This document shows positions 1 through 8,228 of a DNA stretch of 64,000 nucleotides, one piece after another; the stretch's first letter is position 1; every line of letters starts with the position of its first letter. The notes beneath the pieces are model-generated. The model saw only the letters and a list, made by a program, of their open reading frames with translations. It was not told where the DNA came from and did not search any database. The translations under genes and the position numbers were made by a program. The DNA is from Salinibacterium sp. (GTDB lineage: Bacteria > Actinomycetota > Actinomycetes > Actinomycetales > Microbacteriaceae). Location of the stretch: assembly GCA_025351795.1 (NCBI GenBank), contig JANXVG010000017.1, positions 1-64,000 of the forward strand. The letters run 5' to 3'.

Positions 1-542
1 ATGATTTTATCGGCGAGCGAGGTGAGAATATTCGACGAGAACACCGACCCGACCAGATTCTGGCCAACCGCGAGGAACGTTCCGGTCAGGGCATCAGCGC
101 CGTTGCCGGTCGCGCCACCGAATACCAGAACGATGATCGGAGCAGCCACGATCGTGCACGCAACAGCCACGATGACATTCAGGAGAAAGTACCGAGGGAT
201 CGTGCGTCCAAGTCCCCAGCGACGCACGCCGTAGCCCCAGAGAATCGCACCGACAACGTTCACAATGGCAAATGGCAGGCTGACCGGGCCGCTAATAAGG
301 GCCGAACCGGCATTGGTGAGGACGCCCACTAGCGCACCCCACCATGGGCCGAGAACGATCGCCGAGATTGCGGTGCCGATCATGTCGAGGTACACGGGCA
401 GGCGCAAGGCGGATGCAATATATCCGCCGACGATATTTAGCGCAACGCACACCGGAATGAGTGTGACGATGAGCGTCATGGGTAAATTGTTGTGATTCAT
501 CCGACTCTTCATAGGGCGGGATGCAACGGGGGCTGTTGTCAT
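1..542 (-). CDS. ECF transporter S-component-like membrane protein (C-terminus beyond window)
   Basis: I translated the minus strand from an ATG at 542 and found an open frame of 180 codons running off the left edge without a stop. A GAAAGG ribosome site lies about 7 nt upstream. The product is very hydrophobic: a short basic N-terminus, then about five membrane segments. The texture, including a segment reading RLPVYLDMIGTAI followed by LGPWWGALVGVLTN, is that of S components (substrate-binding subunits) of energy-coupling-factor vitamin transporters. It is last in a nucleoside and deoxyribose operon, so a nucleoside or nucleobase-derived substrate is my inference. The A and T energising subunits are not in view and may lie further left. 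A generic ECF-like integral membrane protein is the fallback call. Confidence 0.62.
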   Translation of the reverse strand, partial: MTTAPVASRPMKSRMNHNNLPMTLIVTLIPVCVALNIVGGYIASALRLPVYLDMIGTAISAIVLGPWWGALVGVLTNAGSALISGPVSLPFAIVNVVGAILWGYGVRRWGLGRTIPRYFLLNVIVAVACTIVAAPIIVLVFGGATGNGADALTGTFLAVGQNLVGSVFSSNILTSLADKI

Positions 543-765
543 GTTCGTGCCTTTCGAATGGTGATGGTGGGGTCTGCGACTCTGCTTTCCCCTGGGGTCT
601 GGTGGGCCGTCGCTGGGCGGCGCCGCACCTCCTGTGCTCTCGTGGAGCAGACCGCATTGGACCCGTTAGCGACGGCAGCATCGACGCGCGCCGTCACCGC
701 CCAGCCACACTGCGGAGGTTGTGGATAGCGATTGGGTGCCAATGTGCCCGACGAAGTGCGCATTG
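543..765 (-). other. Leader region before the ECF-like gene, with a possible long-range stem
   Basis: This 223-bp gap separates two same-strand genes in an otherwise tight operon. I see no gene in it. GCTGGGCGG at 612-620 is perfectly complementary to CCGCCCAGC at 697-705, and shorter GC stems lie between. It could be an RNA leader that controls the transporter gene, but I do not recognise a known riboswitch class. Confidence 0.3.
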
Positions 766-1719
766 TCAATCGCGGAACGCATCTGAGAGGAAAGCCGAAA
801 AAATTTGCGCATTGGCGCGCAATGCCACGCGAGCGTTGGGAACTGAGTCGCTCCACAGGCGCGTATCAATGACCATTTCGCCGAGGGTGTGGGTTCCGGT
901 TGTCTCGACATGGACCCGGTACCTCCCGACATCTTCAAGCACGTCCGGTCGCACCAGATATGCGATGCAGATCGCGTCGTGCACCGGCGCTGACCGTTTC
1001 ACCGCATCGGGTGCATCCGGATAGTTGAGAATCCGCTGCCGAATAATCTGGCTAGACGCGATGGCAGCCGGTGTTCCTATAGCATCGAAAAGATCGCAGT
1101 CTTCGAGGGTGATCTGGGCACTGTGCGTGGCATTGAGCGGCACGACTGTTACGTCACGGATGCCTGCACCGAGAACGGATTCCGCCGCTTCCGGGTCCAC
1201 CCAAATGTTGAATTCGGCAACAGCGGTCACGTTGCCCCAACCCCGCGACCCGCCCATGAGCACAAGCTGCGGGATCCTGGATGCGAGACGCGGTTCGGCG
1301 GCGAGCGCGAGTGCGACATTTGTCAGCGGTCCGGTGGCCACCAGGACGGTATCGAGATTTGCGTCGTCCATGTAGTAGTCGATGAGGTAAGAGACCGCAC
1401 CCTGCTCCTGCACGGAGGTTTTCGACGCCGGCAAGTCCAGATAGGGAATTTGGAAAGCGGGCTCATCGCCGTTGAGGACGTCACGTGGGATCGGGAAGTC
1501 CGGGCGCATTATCGGACGTGGCGCGCCCGCGTATACCCCGACGCGCGAACCCAGATGGTCGAGCACCCTGAGCGAATTCTCCGTCGTGTTCGACAACGGC
1601 ACATTGCCATTGACAGTCGTGACAGCAACAAGCTCAAGCTCGGAGTGGCAGACAGCGGCCATGATGGCGACAGCATCATCCGTGCCCGTGTCACAGTCAA
1701 TGATGAGACGAATAGTCAT
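766..1719 (-). CDS. Inosine/uridine-preferring nucleoside hydrolase
   Basis: This 317-aa enzyme hydrolyses the N-glycosidic bond of ribonucleosides to free base and ribose in the cytoplasm. The N-terminus carries the family calcium-binding Asp cluster, D8-C-D10-T-G-T-D14-D15, in the usual position. The later segments VATGPLTNVALAL and VLMGGS, plus HDAICIAYLV near the C-terminus, also fit the family, and the length is typical. It follows the GntR gene with a 15-nt gap, so it is probably cotranscribed with rbsK and deoC. Ribose released here would be the substrate of the ribokinase. The base preference cannot be read from the sequence. Confidence 0.93.
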   Translation of the reverse strand: MTIRLIIDCDTGTDDAVAIMAAVCHSELELVAVTTVNGNVPLSNTTENSLRVLDHLGSRVGVYAGAPRPIMRPDFPIPRDVLNGDEPAFQIPYLDLPASKTSVQEQGAVSYLIDYYMDDANLDTVLVATGPLTNVALALAAEPRLASRIPQLVLMGGSRGWGNVTAVAEFNIWVDPEAAESVLGAGIRDVTVVPLNATHSAQITLEDCDLFDAIGTPAAIASSQIIRQRILNYPDAPDAVKRSAPVHDAICIAYLVRPDVLEDVGRYRVHVETTGTHTLGEMVIDTRLWSDSVPNARVALRANAQIFSAFLSDAFRD

Positions 1720-1734
1720 AACTGTCTTTCTCGT

Positions 1735-2502
1735 TCAGCGGCGGGACAGGAAGGTGGTGACACGGAGGGCAGAGCTGTTGATCCACACGTCGGAATACTC
1801 GATCGCGCGACCATCGGCCAAAAAAGTCAGTTGCTCGAGGTATTGCACCGGTGAGCCAGCTGGCACACCCAGAGCCTCGGCGATGTCAGTTGTTGCGGAG
1901 ACGGCACTGAAGGTACGCCTCGCCGTTCCGATCTTTAAGCCGTACTGCCCTTCAAGAGCGCCAAACAACGTGGTCTGGCAGAAGTCAATGTCTTCAATAC
2001 CCGGAGCGAGGTCAGAGCGCACGTAGTTGTGTACGAGAGCGATCGGGGCGCCATCCGTAAGTCGGCGGCGAACCAGCCGGAATGCGTCGCGCCCGCCGCT
2101 GATGCCGAGCAGCATCGCCATGATCGGCGGCGGTTTGACGATCCCGGCCGAGATAACCTCGGTGCCCAGCACGAGCCCCTGACTCGCGAAGTCCTCGGAC
2201 AGCGTGCTGAGCTTTTGGGCTACTGCGGGCTCGAGGAGATTCTCGGTGATGAAGGTACCCTTGCCGCGAACCTGTTTCAACAGACCTTGCTCGATCAGTG
2301 TCGCGAGCGCGCGGCGCAAGGTGCCTCTGCTCACGCCCAGTTCACTGGCCAGTTCTGGCTCCGTCTTCAGGCGGTGACCGGAGGCCCAGTCGCCCGAAGC
2401 GATCGTCGCGCGCATCGCGTCAGAAATTTGCACGTGCAGAGCCGACGGCGCTTCACGGTCTAGTTCACGGTGGCCAGTCGACCCCGGTGCGAACATCTCC
2501 AT
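1735..2502 (-). CDS. GntR/HutC-family transcriptional regulator
   Basis: This 255-aa protein has an N-terminal winged helix-turn-helix (about residues 18-90; SELGVSRGTLRRALATL is the recognition region, followed by the GKGTFI wing). A C-terminal UTRA effector domain follows (about 100-245; IEYSDVWINSSALRV is typical). It is probably the local repressor of the salvage operon and sits inside it: 5 nt after deoC and 15 nt before the nucleoside hydrolase. UTRA domains bind small sugars, sugar phosphates or nucleoside-like ligands, so a pentose phosphate or nucleoside signal is a reasonable inference. A possible operator is the TTGTCTAGATAC/CTTGTAC site before rbsK. Confidence 0.92.
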   Translation of the reverse strand: MEMFAPGSTGHRELDREAPSALHVQISDAMRATIASGDWASGHRLKTEPELASELGVSRGTLRRALATLIEQGLLKQVRGKGTFITENLLEPAVAQKLSTLSEDFASQGLVLGTEVISAGIVKPPPIMAMLLGISGGRDAFRLVRRRLTDGAPIALVHNYVRSDLAPGIEDIDFCQTTLFGALEGQYGLKIGTARRTFSAVSATTDIAEALGVPAGSPVQYLEQLTFLADGRAIEYSDVWINSSALRVTTFLSRR

Positions 2503-2507
2503 GGTGG

Positions 2508-3218
2508 TCAGTAACTCCGCTCTGCGGAATCATGCACGCCGCCGACAATTGCGACCCCCGCGCTCGTGCCGAGGAGCGAGGCACCCGCGTTGAGGAGTGC
2601 CACTGCCTGGCTGAATGACTTAATCGACCCGGATGCTTTGACGAACACTCCTGCTGGAGCACGCTCGACGAGGAACCGCACGCTTGCCGGATTGGCTGTC
2701 TCGATCGCTCCGCTGCTCGCATTCTTGAGAAAGGCCGCTCCCGCCTCTACCGCAAGTTCGATCGCTGCCTCACGCTCGTTGAAGGTCAGGAGTGGAAGCT
2801 CAAGCATTACCTTGATCGGAACATCAGCCGCCCTGACTACCCCCGCAATGTCCTCACGGAACTCGGCAAACATCCCGCTCTTCAGCCAGCCGACCTGCAC
2901 GCCGATGTCGATCTGAGTGGCGCCCAGGCGCACGAGCTCCGCCGCCTCGAATGCTTTGCCTGCCGATGTCATGACCCCGACGGTCGGAAAATCGAGGGCG
3001 GAAGCCACTCCTATGCCGGTACCAGCGAGCTCGGCCGCAACGAGCGGCACCCAGGACCCGGGAACCATGGCCGCGTCGAAGCCGTACTCAGCGGTCTCGC
3101 GAGCGTGCGCGATCATCCGCGCGGCGGTTGAGCCTGCCTCAATGAGAGTGTGCTGGATGAACGGCGCCAGCTGGGCAGGCGACATCACGATTGTGCGGGC
3201 GTCCGCGGTCTCAGGCAC
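2508..3218 (-). CDS. deoC: Deoxyribose-phosphate aldolase
   Basis: This 236-aa class I aldolase splits 2-deoxyribose 5-phosphate into acetaldehyde and glyceraldehyde 3-phosphate. The family landmarks are present in order: the TQIDIGVQVGWLKSG segment with the catalytic Asp, a FLKNASSG strand with the Schiff-base Lys, and VKASGSIKS with the second active-site Lys. I chose the GTG at 3218 because GGGGAG lies 6 nt upstream and the resulting 8-bp overlap with the rbsK stop suits translational coupling. Longer frames reaching upstream are read-through inside rbsK. Together with rbsK and the hydrolase it implies use of deoxynucleosides or free deoxyribose as carbon. Confidence 0.93.
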   Translation of the reverse strand: MPETADARTIVMSPAQLAPFIQHTLIEAGSTAARMIAHARETAEYGFDAAMVPGSWVPLVAAELAGTGIGVASALDFPTVGVMTSAGKAFEAAELVRLGATQIDIGVQVGWLKSGMFAEFREDIAGVVRAADVPIKVMLELPLLTFNEREAAIELAVEAGAAFLKNASSGAIETANPASVRFLVERAPAGVFVKASGSIKSFSQAVALLNAGASLLGTSAGVAIVGGVHDSAERSY

Positions 3219-4146
3219 GTTGTTCTCCCCCACTCCGCCGGTGGATGGACAGGATCGCGTCGAGCTGGTCGCGCGTAGCGAGCGCGGGCACGACCTCTCG
3301 CATCGTGACAGCGTAGGCGCCCGCAGCAACCGCCTCGCGCACGGCATCGCGGATAGGGAGCCCGCCGGCGAGCCCCACCGCAAGAGCGGCGGTGAACGCA
3401 TCACCCGCTCCCGTCGTATCGATTGCCTGCGCTGGGAAAGAGACTCGCACGAGGTCGGTTCCGAGCGCGTCGGCGATGAGCGCCCCTTCCTCACCGAGGG
3501 TGAGCACGACCGAGCCCCCGCAGCGCTGACGGAGCGCGGAGGCCAGAATCCGCGGCGACTCGTTTGGGGCGAGACCCGTCAGCCGCGCTGCTTCGGACCG
3601 ATTGGGGGTCAGCACGTCAATGCTGTGCCAGATGTGGTCAGGGAGCAGGGTAGCCGGCGCCGGGTTGAGAAGTGTGGCGGTTCCCGCCGCGCGCGCGAAC
3701 CGCAGTGCTAGGACCGCAACGTCGGCCGGAATCTCGAGCGACACGATCAGGAGGTCGGCGGATGCGATCGCGGAACGAAATCCGTCGAGGTCGGACGGTA
3801 CAAGTTCGCTGAGCGCTCCCGGCGCTATCGCGATCCGGTTCTCTCCGCGTGAGTCAACGGTGATAAAGCCCGTCATCGTCGCCGCTGGCTTGTCAACTAC
3901 CCCCGACGCATTTACACCTTCTGTTGCCCACAGAGCCCGGGCCGAGGCCGCTGCCGCATCAGGTCCGAGGGCAGTGAATAGCGAAACAGATGCCCCGAGC
4001 CGCGCAGCGCCGATCGCCTGATTCGACCCCTTACCGCCGGGCCCGATGCTGAGCATGCCACCGGACACCGTCTCACCTGCTTCTGGAGCCCGGTCGAGCC
4101 GCATGGTTAGTCCCACGCCATACCCGCCAACCACTGCGATCTTCAT
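3211..4146 (-). CDS. rbsK: Ribokinase (PfkB family)
   Basis: This 311-aa PfkB-fold kinase phosphorylates ribose, and possibly deoxyribose, at O5. It has the N-terminal GGxGxN-like motif (GPGGKGSNQAIGAARLG), the mid-protein NPAPA segment before LTPNRSEAARLTG, and the C-terminal DTTGAGDAFTAAL motif that carries the catalytic Asp and anion hole. The start at 4146 (MKIAVVGGYG) is preferred over an upstream ATG, which would add 22 residues absent from the family. It is first in the salvage operon, and its stop overlaps the deoC start. Ribose versus deoxyribose preference is undecided; the deoC neighbour allows either. Confidence 0.93.
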   Translation of the reverse strand: MKIAVVGGYGVGLTMRLDRAPEAGETVSGGMLSIGPGGKGSNQAIGAARLGASVSLFTALGPDAAAASARALWATEGVNASGVVDKPAATMTGFITVDSRGENRIAIAPGALSELVPSDLDGFRSAIASADLLIVSLEIPADVAVLALRFARAAGTATLLNPAPATLLPDHIWHSIDVLTPNRSEAARLTGLAPNESPRILASALRQRCGGSVVLTLGEEGALIADALGTDLVRVSFPAQAIDTTGAGDAFTAALAVGLAGGLPIRDAVREAVAAGAYAVTMREVVPALATRDQLDAILSIHRRSGGEQRA

Positions 4147-4155
4147 TGTTCGCCC

Positions 4156-4186
4156 TGTATCTAGACAAATATGTACAAGGCACAAG
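4156..4186 (-). promoter_or_regulatory. Probable promoter and GntR operator of the rbsK operon
   Basis: On the minus strand TTGTGC (4180-4185) and TAGATA (4158-4163) are spaced by 16 nt, about 10 nt before the rbsK start. Between and over them lie CTTGTAC and TTGTCTAGATAC, which resemble half-sites of HutC-type GntR operators. Binding there would block the promoter. The promoter call is weak at the -35 box. Confidence 0.42.
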
Positions 4187-4560
4187 CTAGTGAGCAGAGC
4201 TAGAAGCGTCAATGCGCCTGCTCAGATGAGTAGCGCATGCAACAATTACTGCGGAAATGAGCAACGTCAACGGTGGCACTGAGCCAGCCGTTCACCCACC
4301 ACGAATCGAAGGCCGTCACCCCACCACCCGCCGAATCCCCGCTATCCAGTTGACAGCGAGCACGGGCCATCGTCGCAATCATTACCGCCGCGAACACCAT
4401 CCAGGGCGGAGTGAGCACCTGTGGCGGTGCGCGCGCCAAGAACTGCACGTACCGACAGCACGCCCAAGCGCGCGTCCAAGATTCGGTCGCGCGAAGTCGA
4501 CGGTGTGCCGGGGCGGTCGCGCATCGCGCATCGCGCAAAAGGCCTAGCAAACCGCAGACT
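4187..4560. other. Intergenic stretch without a supported gene
   Basis: Between the rbsK promoter and the SRPBCC stop I find no convincing gene. Several short overlapping minus-strand frames (the longest crosses the end of the neighbouring gene) have arginine- and cysteine-rich translations with no recognisable motif. They could be remnants of a small membrane protein. A short direct repeat GCGCGAT occurs near 4520-4540. Confidence 0.4.
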
Positions 4561-5079
4561 TTAGGTCGGGTGACTACCCGCCCGATAAACGCTCTCGGCC
4601 TCAACTTCCCTCAGGTACGTTCTCCAGTCGTCGAGGTGATCCCGGTGCCAGTTCGCCCAGTCGACCGGATGCCCGCGCAATAGCGCTTCGAGCTGGTCAA
4701 GATCGGCGAGCCAGTACGCCTGTGCCCTCGGTGACAGCGGTGATGTCGATGACTCAATATCCAGCGTCACCGTGAGCCTGAGGATAGTGCTGTGTCCCCG
4801 CGTCCCGCCGGCCACGCCGTCGAGATCGAAAGCCAGCACCCCAACATTGGAGGTCTCGACCACGAGCCTCGTCACGGCATCGAGCTCGCGGATGGTGCCA
4901 ACAGTTGGCGGATACGGGTCTGGGTGCATCCACTCAAGGTCGTACCGACCACCGACTCGCGGCTCGATGCTGGCCTCGGCGAGCCACCCCGAGACAAGCG
5001 CGTCGTCAATGAGGGCATCCCACACGATCTCTCTCGGAAGGTCAATTCGCCTCTCAAATACAATTACGCCGCTACTCAC
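4561..5079 (-). CDS. SRPBCC/AHSA1-like domain protein
   Basis: This 172-aa protein begins IVFERRIDLPREIVWDALID and continues SGWLAEASIEPRVGGRYDLEW, the pattern of the helix-grip START-like fold of the AHSA1 family. These proteins bind hydrophobic ligands, and the exact ligand is unknown. The start is GTG at 5079: TACACT lies at 5086-5091 on the minus strand, exactly 6 nt before it, the spacing seen at other leaderless genes here. An ATG ten codons further up would lie upstream of the transcript start. It is divergent from the ROK kinase. Confidence 0.75.
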   Translation of the reverse strand: MSSGVIVFERRIDLPREIVWDALIDDALVSGWLAEASIEPRVGGRYDLEWMHPDPYPPTVGTIRELDAVTRLVVETSNVGVLAFDLDGVAGGTRGHSTILRLTVTLDIESSTSPLSPRAQAYWLADLDQLEALLRGHPVDWANWHRDHLDDWRTYLREVEAESVYRAGSHPT

Positions 5080-5143
5080 GCCGACAGTGTACGTCTGGCC
5101 GCCGACCATCGAGTTATGGCGCGCGCCCGGTAGCCTGTTGGGC
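5080..5143. promoter_or_regulatory. Divergent leaderless promoters (SRPBCC gene and ROK kinase)
   Basis: The minus strand has TACACT 6 nt before the SRPBCC GTG. The plus strand has TAGCCT (5131-5136) 7 nt before the ROK GTG at 5144. Neither start has a Shine-Dalgarno sequence, so both transcripts probably begin at or next to the start codon. Confidence 0.5.
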
Positions 5144-6103
5144 GTGAACAGCTACGCCCTCGCCGTGGATCTAGGCGGAACCAAGATCGAAGCAGCCCTC
5201 GTCGACCCGACCGGCTCGGTGCTGTCCGGTAGTCGCTTTCGCGCAACAACTGGCCGCGAAAAAACCACCGGGGAGCTCACAGAGAGCGCCAGCACCGTCG
5301 TCACGAGTGCGCTTGCCGCACTGCCCTTCAACGATGAACTCATCGGCGCCGGAATAGGTTCTGCTGGCCCGATCAATGTGGTCGACGGGCGCGTCTCACC
5401 GCTCAACCTGCCGCACTGGCGCGACTACCCATTGCGTGACCTGGTCGCGACGCTCGTACCTTCGGTGCCTGTCACACTGCGCATGGACGGCCTGTGCATT
5501 GCCCTCGCCGAGCACTGGGTGGGCGCGGCGATCGGTCAGTCCAATTTCATGGGAATGGTCGTGTCGACAGGTATCGGTGGTGGACTCATCCTCGGTGGCC
5601 AGGCTGTGGCGGGCCCGACTGGGAACGCCGGACACATCGGCCATGTCGAAGTGGGGGGATTCGACGACACCTGCGACTGCGGCGGGACGGGGTGCGTTGA
5701 GGGCATTGCTTCCGGCCCGAAGACGACGGCGTGGGCGCGTCGGCAGGGGTGGACCGGATCCAGCGGCGAGGATCTCGCCGCGAGCTACGCGGCTGGCGAC
5801 GAGATTGCGATCGCAGCAGTGAAACGCTCTGGGCGCGCGATTGGACAGGCCATCGCATCCGCCACCGCACTCGTCGACCTCGACCTCGTTGCCATCGGCG
5901 GCGGGTTCTCGCACGTCACGCCCGACCTGTTCGTCTACATTCGTGAAGCGATTGCCGCACGTGCAAAATTCGACTTCGTCACGAAGGTGCATGTCGTGCC
6001 GTCGGGCCTGTCTGGTGACGGCCCGCTCATCGGCGCGGCCGCCCTCGTGCACCGGTCGGAACTGGTGCCACCCGTCATCAGGGTGACATCCGCTCTGCGC
6101 TAG
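5144..6103 (+). CDS. ROK-family glucokinase / sugar kinase
   Basis: This 319-aa cytoplasmic hexose kinase has the ATP-binding DLGGTKIEAALVD at the N-terminus, the substrate segment ending GHIGHVEV, and the zinc-binding CDCGGTGCVEGIASG around residues 175-195, the ROK signature. The GTG at 5144 fits the family N-terminus and follows a TAGCCT -10 box by 7 nt. Longer in-frame extensions run through the divergent gene and are not real. Glucose is the commonest substrate of actinobacterial members, but N-acetyl-hexosamine or another sugar is possible. Confidence 0.88.
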   Translation: MNSYALAVDLGGTKIEAALVDPTGSVLSGSRFRATTGREKTTGELTESASTVVTSALAALPFNDELIGAGIGSAGPINVVDGRVSPLNLPHWRDYPLRDLVATLVPSVPVTLRMDGLCIALAEHWVGAAIGQSNFMGMVVSTGIGGGLILGGQAVAGPTGNAGHIGHVEVGGFDDTCDCGGTGCVEGIASGPKTTAWARRQGWTGSSGEDLAASYAAGDEIAIAAVKRSGRAIGQAIASATALVDLDLVAIGGGFSHVTPDLFVYIREAIAARAKFDFVTKVHVVPSGLSGDGPLIGAAALVHRSELVPPVIRVTSALR

Positions 6104-6125
6104 TTTTCTTCCCGTGACGCTGGTG

Positions 6126-6276
6126 GCCGACGCTCAACCCGATCGCCCGGTCCACATCGACGCTCAACAGGCACGGCGAGTTCGTCCCGTCCAAATCGAC
6201 GGACTATCGGCGTGGACCAGAGTCGGCGGCCCAGGTCTGCCGAGACAACGACCACGATGTCCGTCGATTTGGACAG
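6126..6276. repeat. Intergenic inverted and direct repeat cluster
   Basis: GTCCAAATCGACGGAC at 6189-6204 is repeated as its exact reverse complement at 6259-6274, with 54 bp between. A diverged relative, GTCCACATCGACG, lies near 6151-6163, and GACGCTCAAC occurs twice, about 30 bp apart, just left of it. The cluster sits between two convergent genes. It may act as a two-way terminator, or be a relic of a small repeat element. Confidence 0.55.
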
Positions 6277-6300
6277 CGCGCGACCGCAGTCGACACTGCA

Positions 6301-7533
6301 CTAGCTGAGCTCGTCTTCGACGAAAGACGTGCGAGTGAGCATGACACCGGCAACCGCTCCGGCGAGCGCAACCACCATGAGGAAGATGAGCGCTGCTGTC
6401 CAGCCCTGCGTAAGATCGCGCAGGATGCCGACGATGATCGGACCGACGGCACCAACCGCATAGCCGATGCTCTGCACGAAACCGCTGAGCGCAATAGACG
6501 CTTGGTGGCTCCTGGTACGCAGGTTGATGAGCACAAGAGCAACCGGGAACAACAGCGGACCAGCCCCCGCCAAGATCACCCAGAGCACGGGAGCCGCGGC
6601 GGGCGCAACCACGAGCCCCAGGTAGCCGAGCAGGAATGACACCACTCCCGCGTAGACCAGCAAGCCCACGTTGCGCATGCGGGTAGCAAGGATGGGTATG
6701 GCGAGCGCTGCAGGCAGCCCCATGAGCCCAAAAAGAGAAAGTAGCGCTCCCGCTTGCAGCGGCGCGAGTCCAGCAGTCTGAACGAGTATCGCTGGCAGCC
6801 AAGCAAACATCGCATACGCGCTCAAGGCCGACACCGAAAAAATGATGGTGAGGGCCCATGCGGTGCGTGAGCGCTTCAATCCGCGCACCAAAGCGGGTGC
6901 AGGGTCGGCAAGTTCCGGTGCCTCGTCTTGCCCTACCGCCGCTCGGGCGTCTCTGCGGTGCTGTACCTTCACGATGACCCAGGGCACTAGCGCCCCGACC
7001 GAAAAAAAGGCCCAGACGCCGAGCGAAACTCGCCAACCCGCAGCCACAGCAATCGGCGCCGCGACAAGGGCTGGCACAGCGGTGCTGAACGACATCAGGG
7101 TGACGTACGAGGTGGTGACAAGGCCGATGCGATCCGGAAAATATCGTTTCACTATGGGCGGAAGCAGGATGTTACCGAACCCCATGCCAGCAAGCACGAC
7201 GACGCTACTCGCAAGAAGTATCGCGTACGATCCCGCGAACGCACGGGCAAGATGACCGACGACCATGGCAACACTCGCGACGAGAAGTGCCACCTCAAGC
7301 CCGAACCGATGAGCAATACGAGGAGCAACCAGACCACAGATAGCAAACGCAATCGGCGGAAGCGCTCCAAGTAAGCCCAGCGAGACGCTGTCGAGCGGAA
7401 TGTCTGTCGCGACGTAGGCCGTGATAGGCGAGATCGCTGCGACAGCCGTACGGAGGTTGAGCGCCATCAGGAGGATGCCGAGCAGCGCTGCGCTGCGCCC
7501 CAGCCAGAGCGGCAGGGGGCGGGCTTCAGTCAC
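6301..7533 (-). CDS. MFS transporter, CynX/NimT-like
   Basis: This 410-aa protein has 12 predicted membrane helices. The N-terminal MALNLRTAVAAISPI and the GMGFGNILLPPIVKRYFPDR segment in helix 4-5 are characteristic of the cyanate permease (CynX)/2-nitroimidazole transporter group of the major facilitator superfamily. Members move small anions or drugs, and the substrate cannot be predicted here. The start is GTG at 7533, 6 nt after a TAGACT -10 box (7540-7545, minus strand), so it is probably leaderless. It is convergent with the ROK kinase and no local regulator is evident. Confidence 0.85.
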   Translation of the reverse strand: MTEARPLPLWLGRSAALLGILLMALNLRTAVAAISPITAYVATDIPLDSVSLGLLGALPPIAFAICGLVAPRIAHRFGLEVALLVASVAMVVGHLARAFAGSYAILLASSVVVLAGMGFGNILLPPIVKRYFPDRIGLVTTSYVTLMSFSTAVPALVAAPIAVAAGWRVSLGVWAFFSVGALVPWVIVKVQHRRDARAAVGQDEAPELADPAPALVRGLKRSRTAWALTIIFSVSALSAYAMFAWLPAILVQTAGLAPLQAGALLSLFGLMGLPAALAIPILATRMRNVGLLVYAGVVSFLLGYLGLVVAPAAAPVLWVILAGAGPLLFPVALVLINLRTRSHQASIALSGFVQSIGYAVGAVGPIIVGILRDLTQGWTAALIFLMVVALAGAVAGVMLTRTSFVEDELS

Positions 7534-7629
7534 TCAGATAGTCTAGGTTGGGCGCGCCATGCGACACGCACACTCGGAAGCCAGCGGTCATGGGCGTTCG
7601 ATCGGGCGAGCCAGCGGGTCAGGGTGGCC

Positions 7630-7668
7630 CGTCGGGTCGAGTTGGCACGTCCGGTCGAGTGGGCACGA
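7630..7668 (+). repeat. Two imperfect tandem copies of a 19-bp unit
   Basis: CGTCGGGTCGAGTTGGCAC is followed at once by CGTCCGGTCGAGTGGGCAC, differing at two positions. It lies upstream of the decayed isomerase-family gene. No function is apparent. Confidence 0.5.
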
Positions 7669-7716
7669 CAGCCGATGGGATCGACCATAATCTGGTGGTG
7701 GGCTCAACGCACCCGA

Positions 7717-8228
7717 TTGGTCGGTAGCGTTCTCGTGCAGGTCGCCGACGTGCTCGATAGGCTCGGCGCCTCAGACCTTGACAGGCCGAGCATGACGCGA
7801 GCATAGCTAGCGTCGCGCGCGAACTTGTGCAGGGCAGCACTGCACGCCGTTTCAGCCGTGCGCGCGAGACAATCACCAATGACGAACTAGCACACCGGCT
7901 GCGCACGCTCGCGCTCGAAGCACTGATGCCAGGCGCGAAACGCAGCATCGGCGCGCTGTCGGCCGCCGTGCTTGCCGCTTATGACATCGCTGTCGCGACT
8001 AATCTGCATATCGAACTCGATCCGATTGCAACTGGCTCGGTTGCGCTCGCCAGCGTTCTCTCGGCACCAATTGGCATCCGCGCGGTGGTGCGTGACCGCA
8101 CGCTGGCTCCGAGCGATGCAGACTGGCATATCGGGCACGGCCCTGAAATCAACGGAACTGCAGCGAGCATCCTGTTGTTTCTTGCTGGCAGGACCGGCTT
8201 CCCCACACCAGAATCGGAACCAACCTAG
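7717..8228 (+). pseudogene. Decayed mycothiol-dependent maleylpyruvate-isomerase-family gene
   Basis: Two plus-strand frames carry pieces of one protein. The first (about 7717-7803) reads VADVLDRLGASDLDRPSMT, the usual N-terminal helix before a conserved GWTVRD-type motif, and then stops at TAG 7804. The second frame continues from about 7806 with ASVARELVQG, then AAVLAAYDIAVATNLHIEL, and ends with GHGPEINGTAASILLFLAG, all typical of the TIGR03083-type family. The Trp-Thr/metal-His segment between them is missing, so a deletion of roughly 25 codons with a frameshift is likely. The last bases overlap the ribF stop. A short intact ORF from 7827 is the alternative reading. Confidence 0.55.

Noticed and set aside
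2508-3494. Longer version of deoC starting inside rbsK
   Set aside because: The extra residues are out-of-frame rbsK sequence. The GTG at 3218 has a strong ribosome site and matches the family N-terminus.
4209-4604. 131-codon minus-strand frame between rbsK and the SRPBCC gene
   Set aside because: It overlaps the end of the SRPBCC gene, is rich in Arg, Cys and Trp, and has no family motif or ribosome site. It may be a remnant but is not supported as a gene.
6164-7036. 290-codon minus-strand frame inside the CynX-like MFS gene
   Set aside because: Same strand but a different frame. The MFS frame has clear membrane helices and family motifs; this one does not, and it crosses the inverted repeat.
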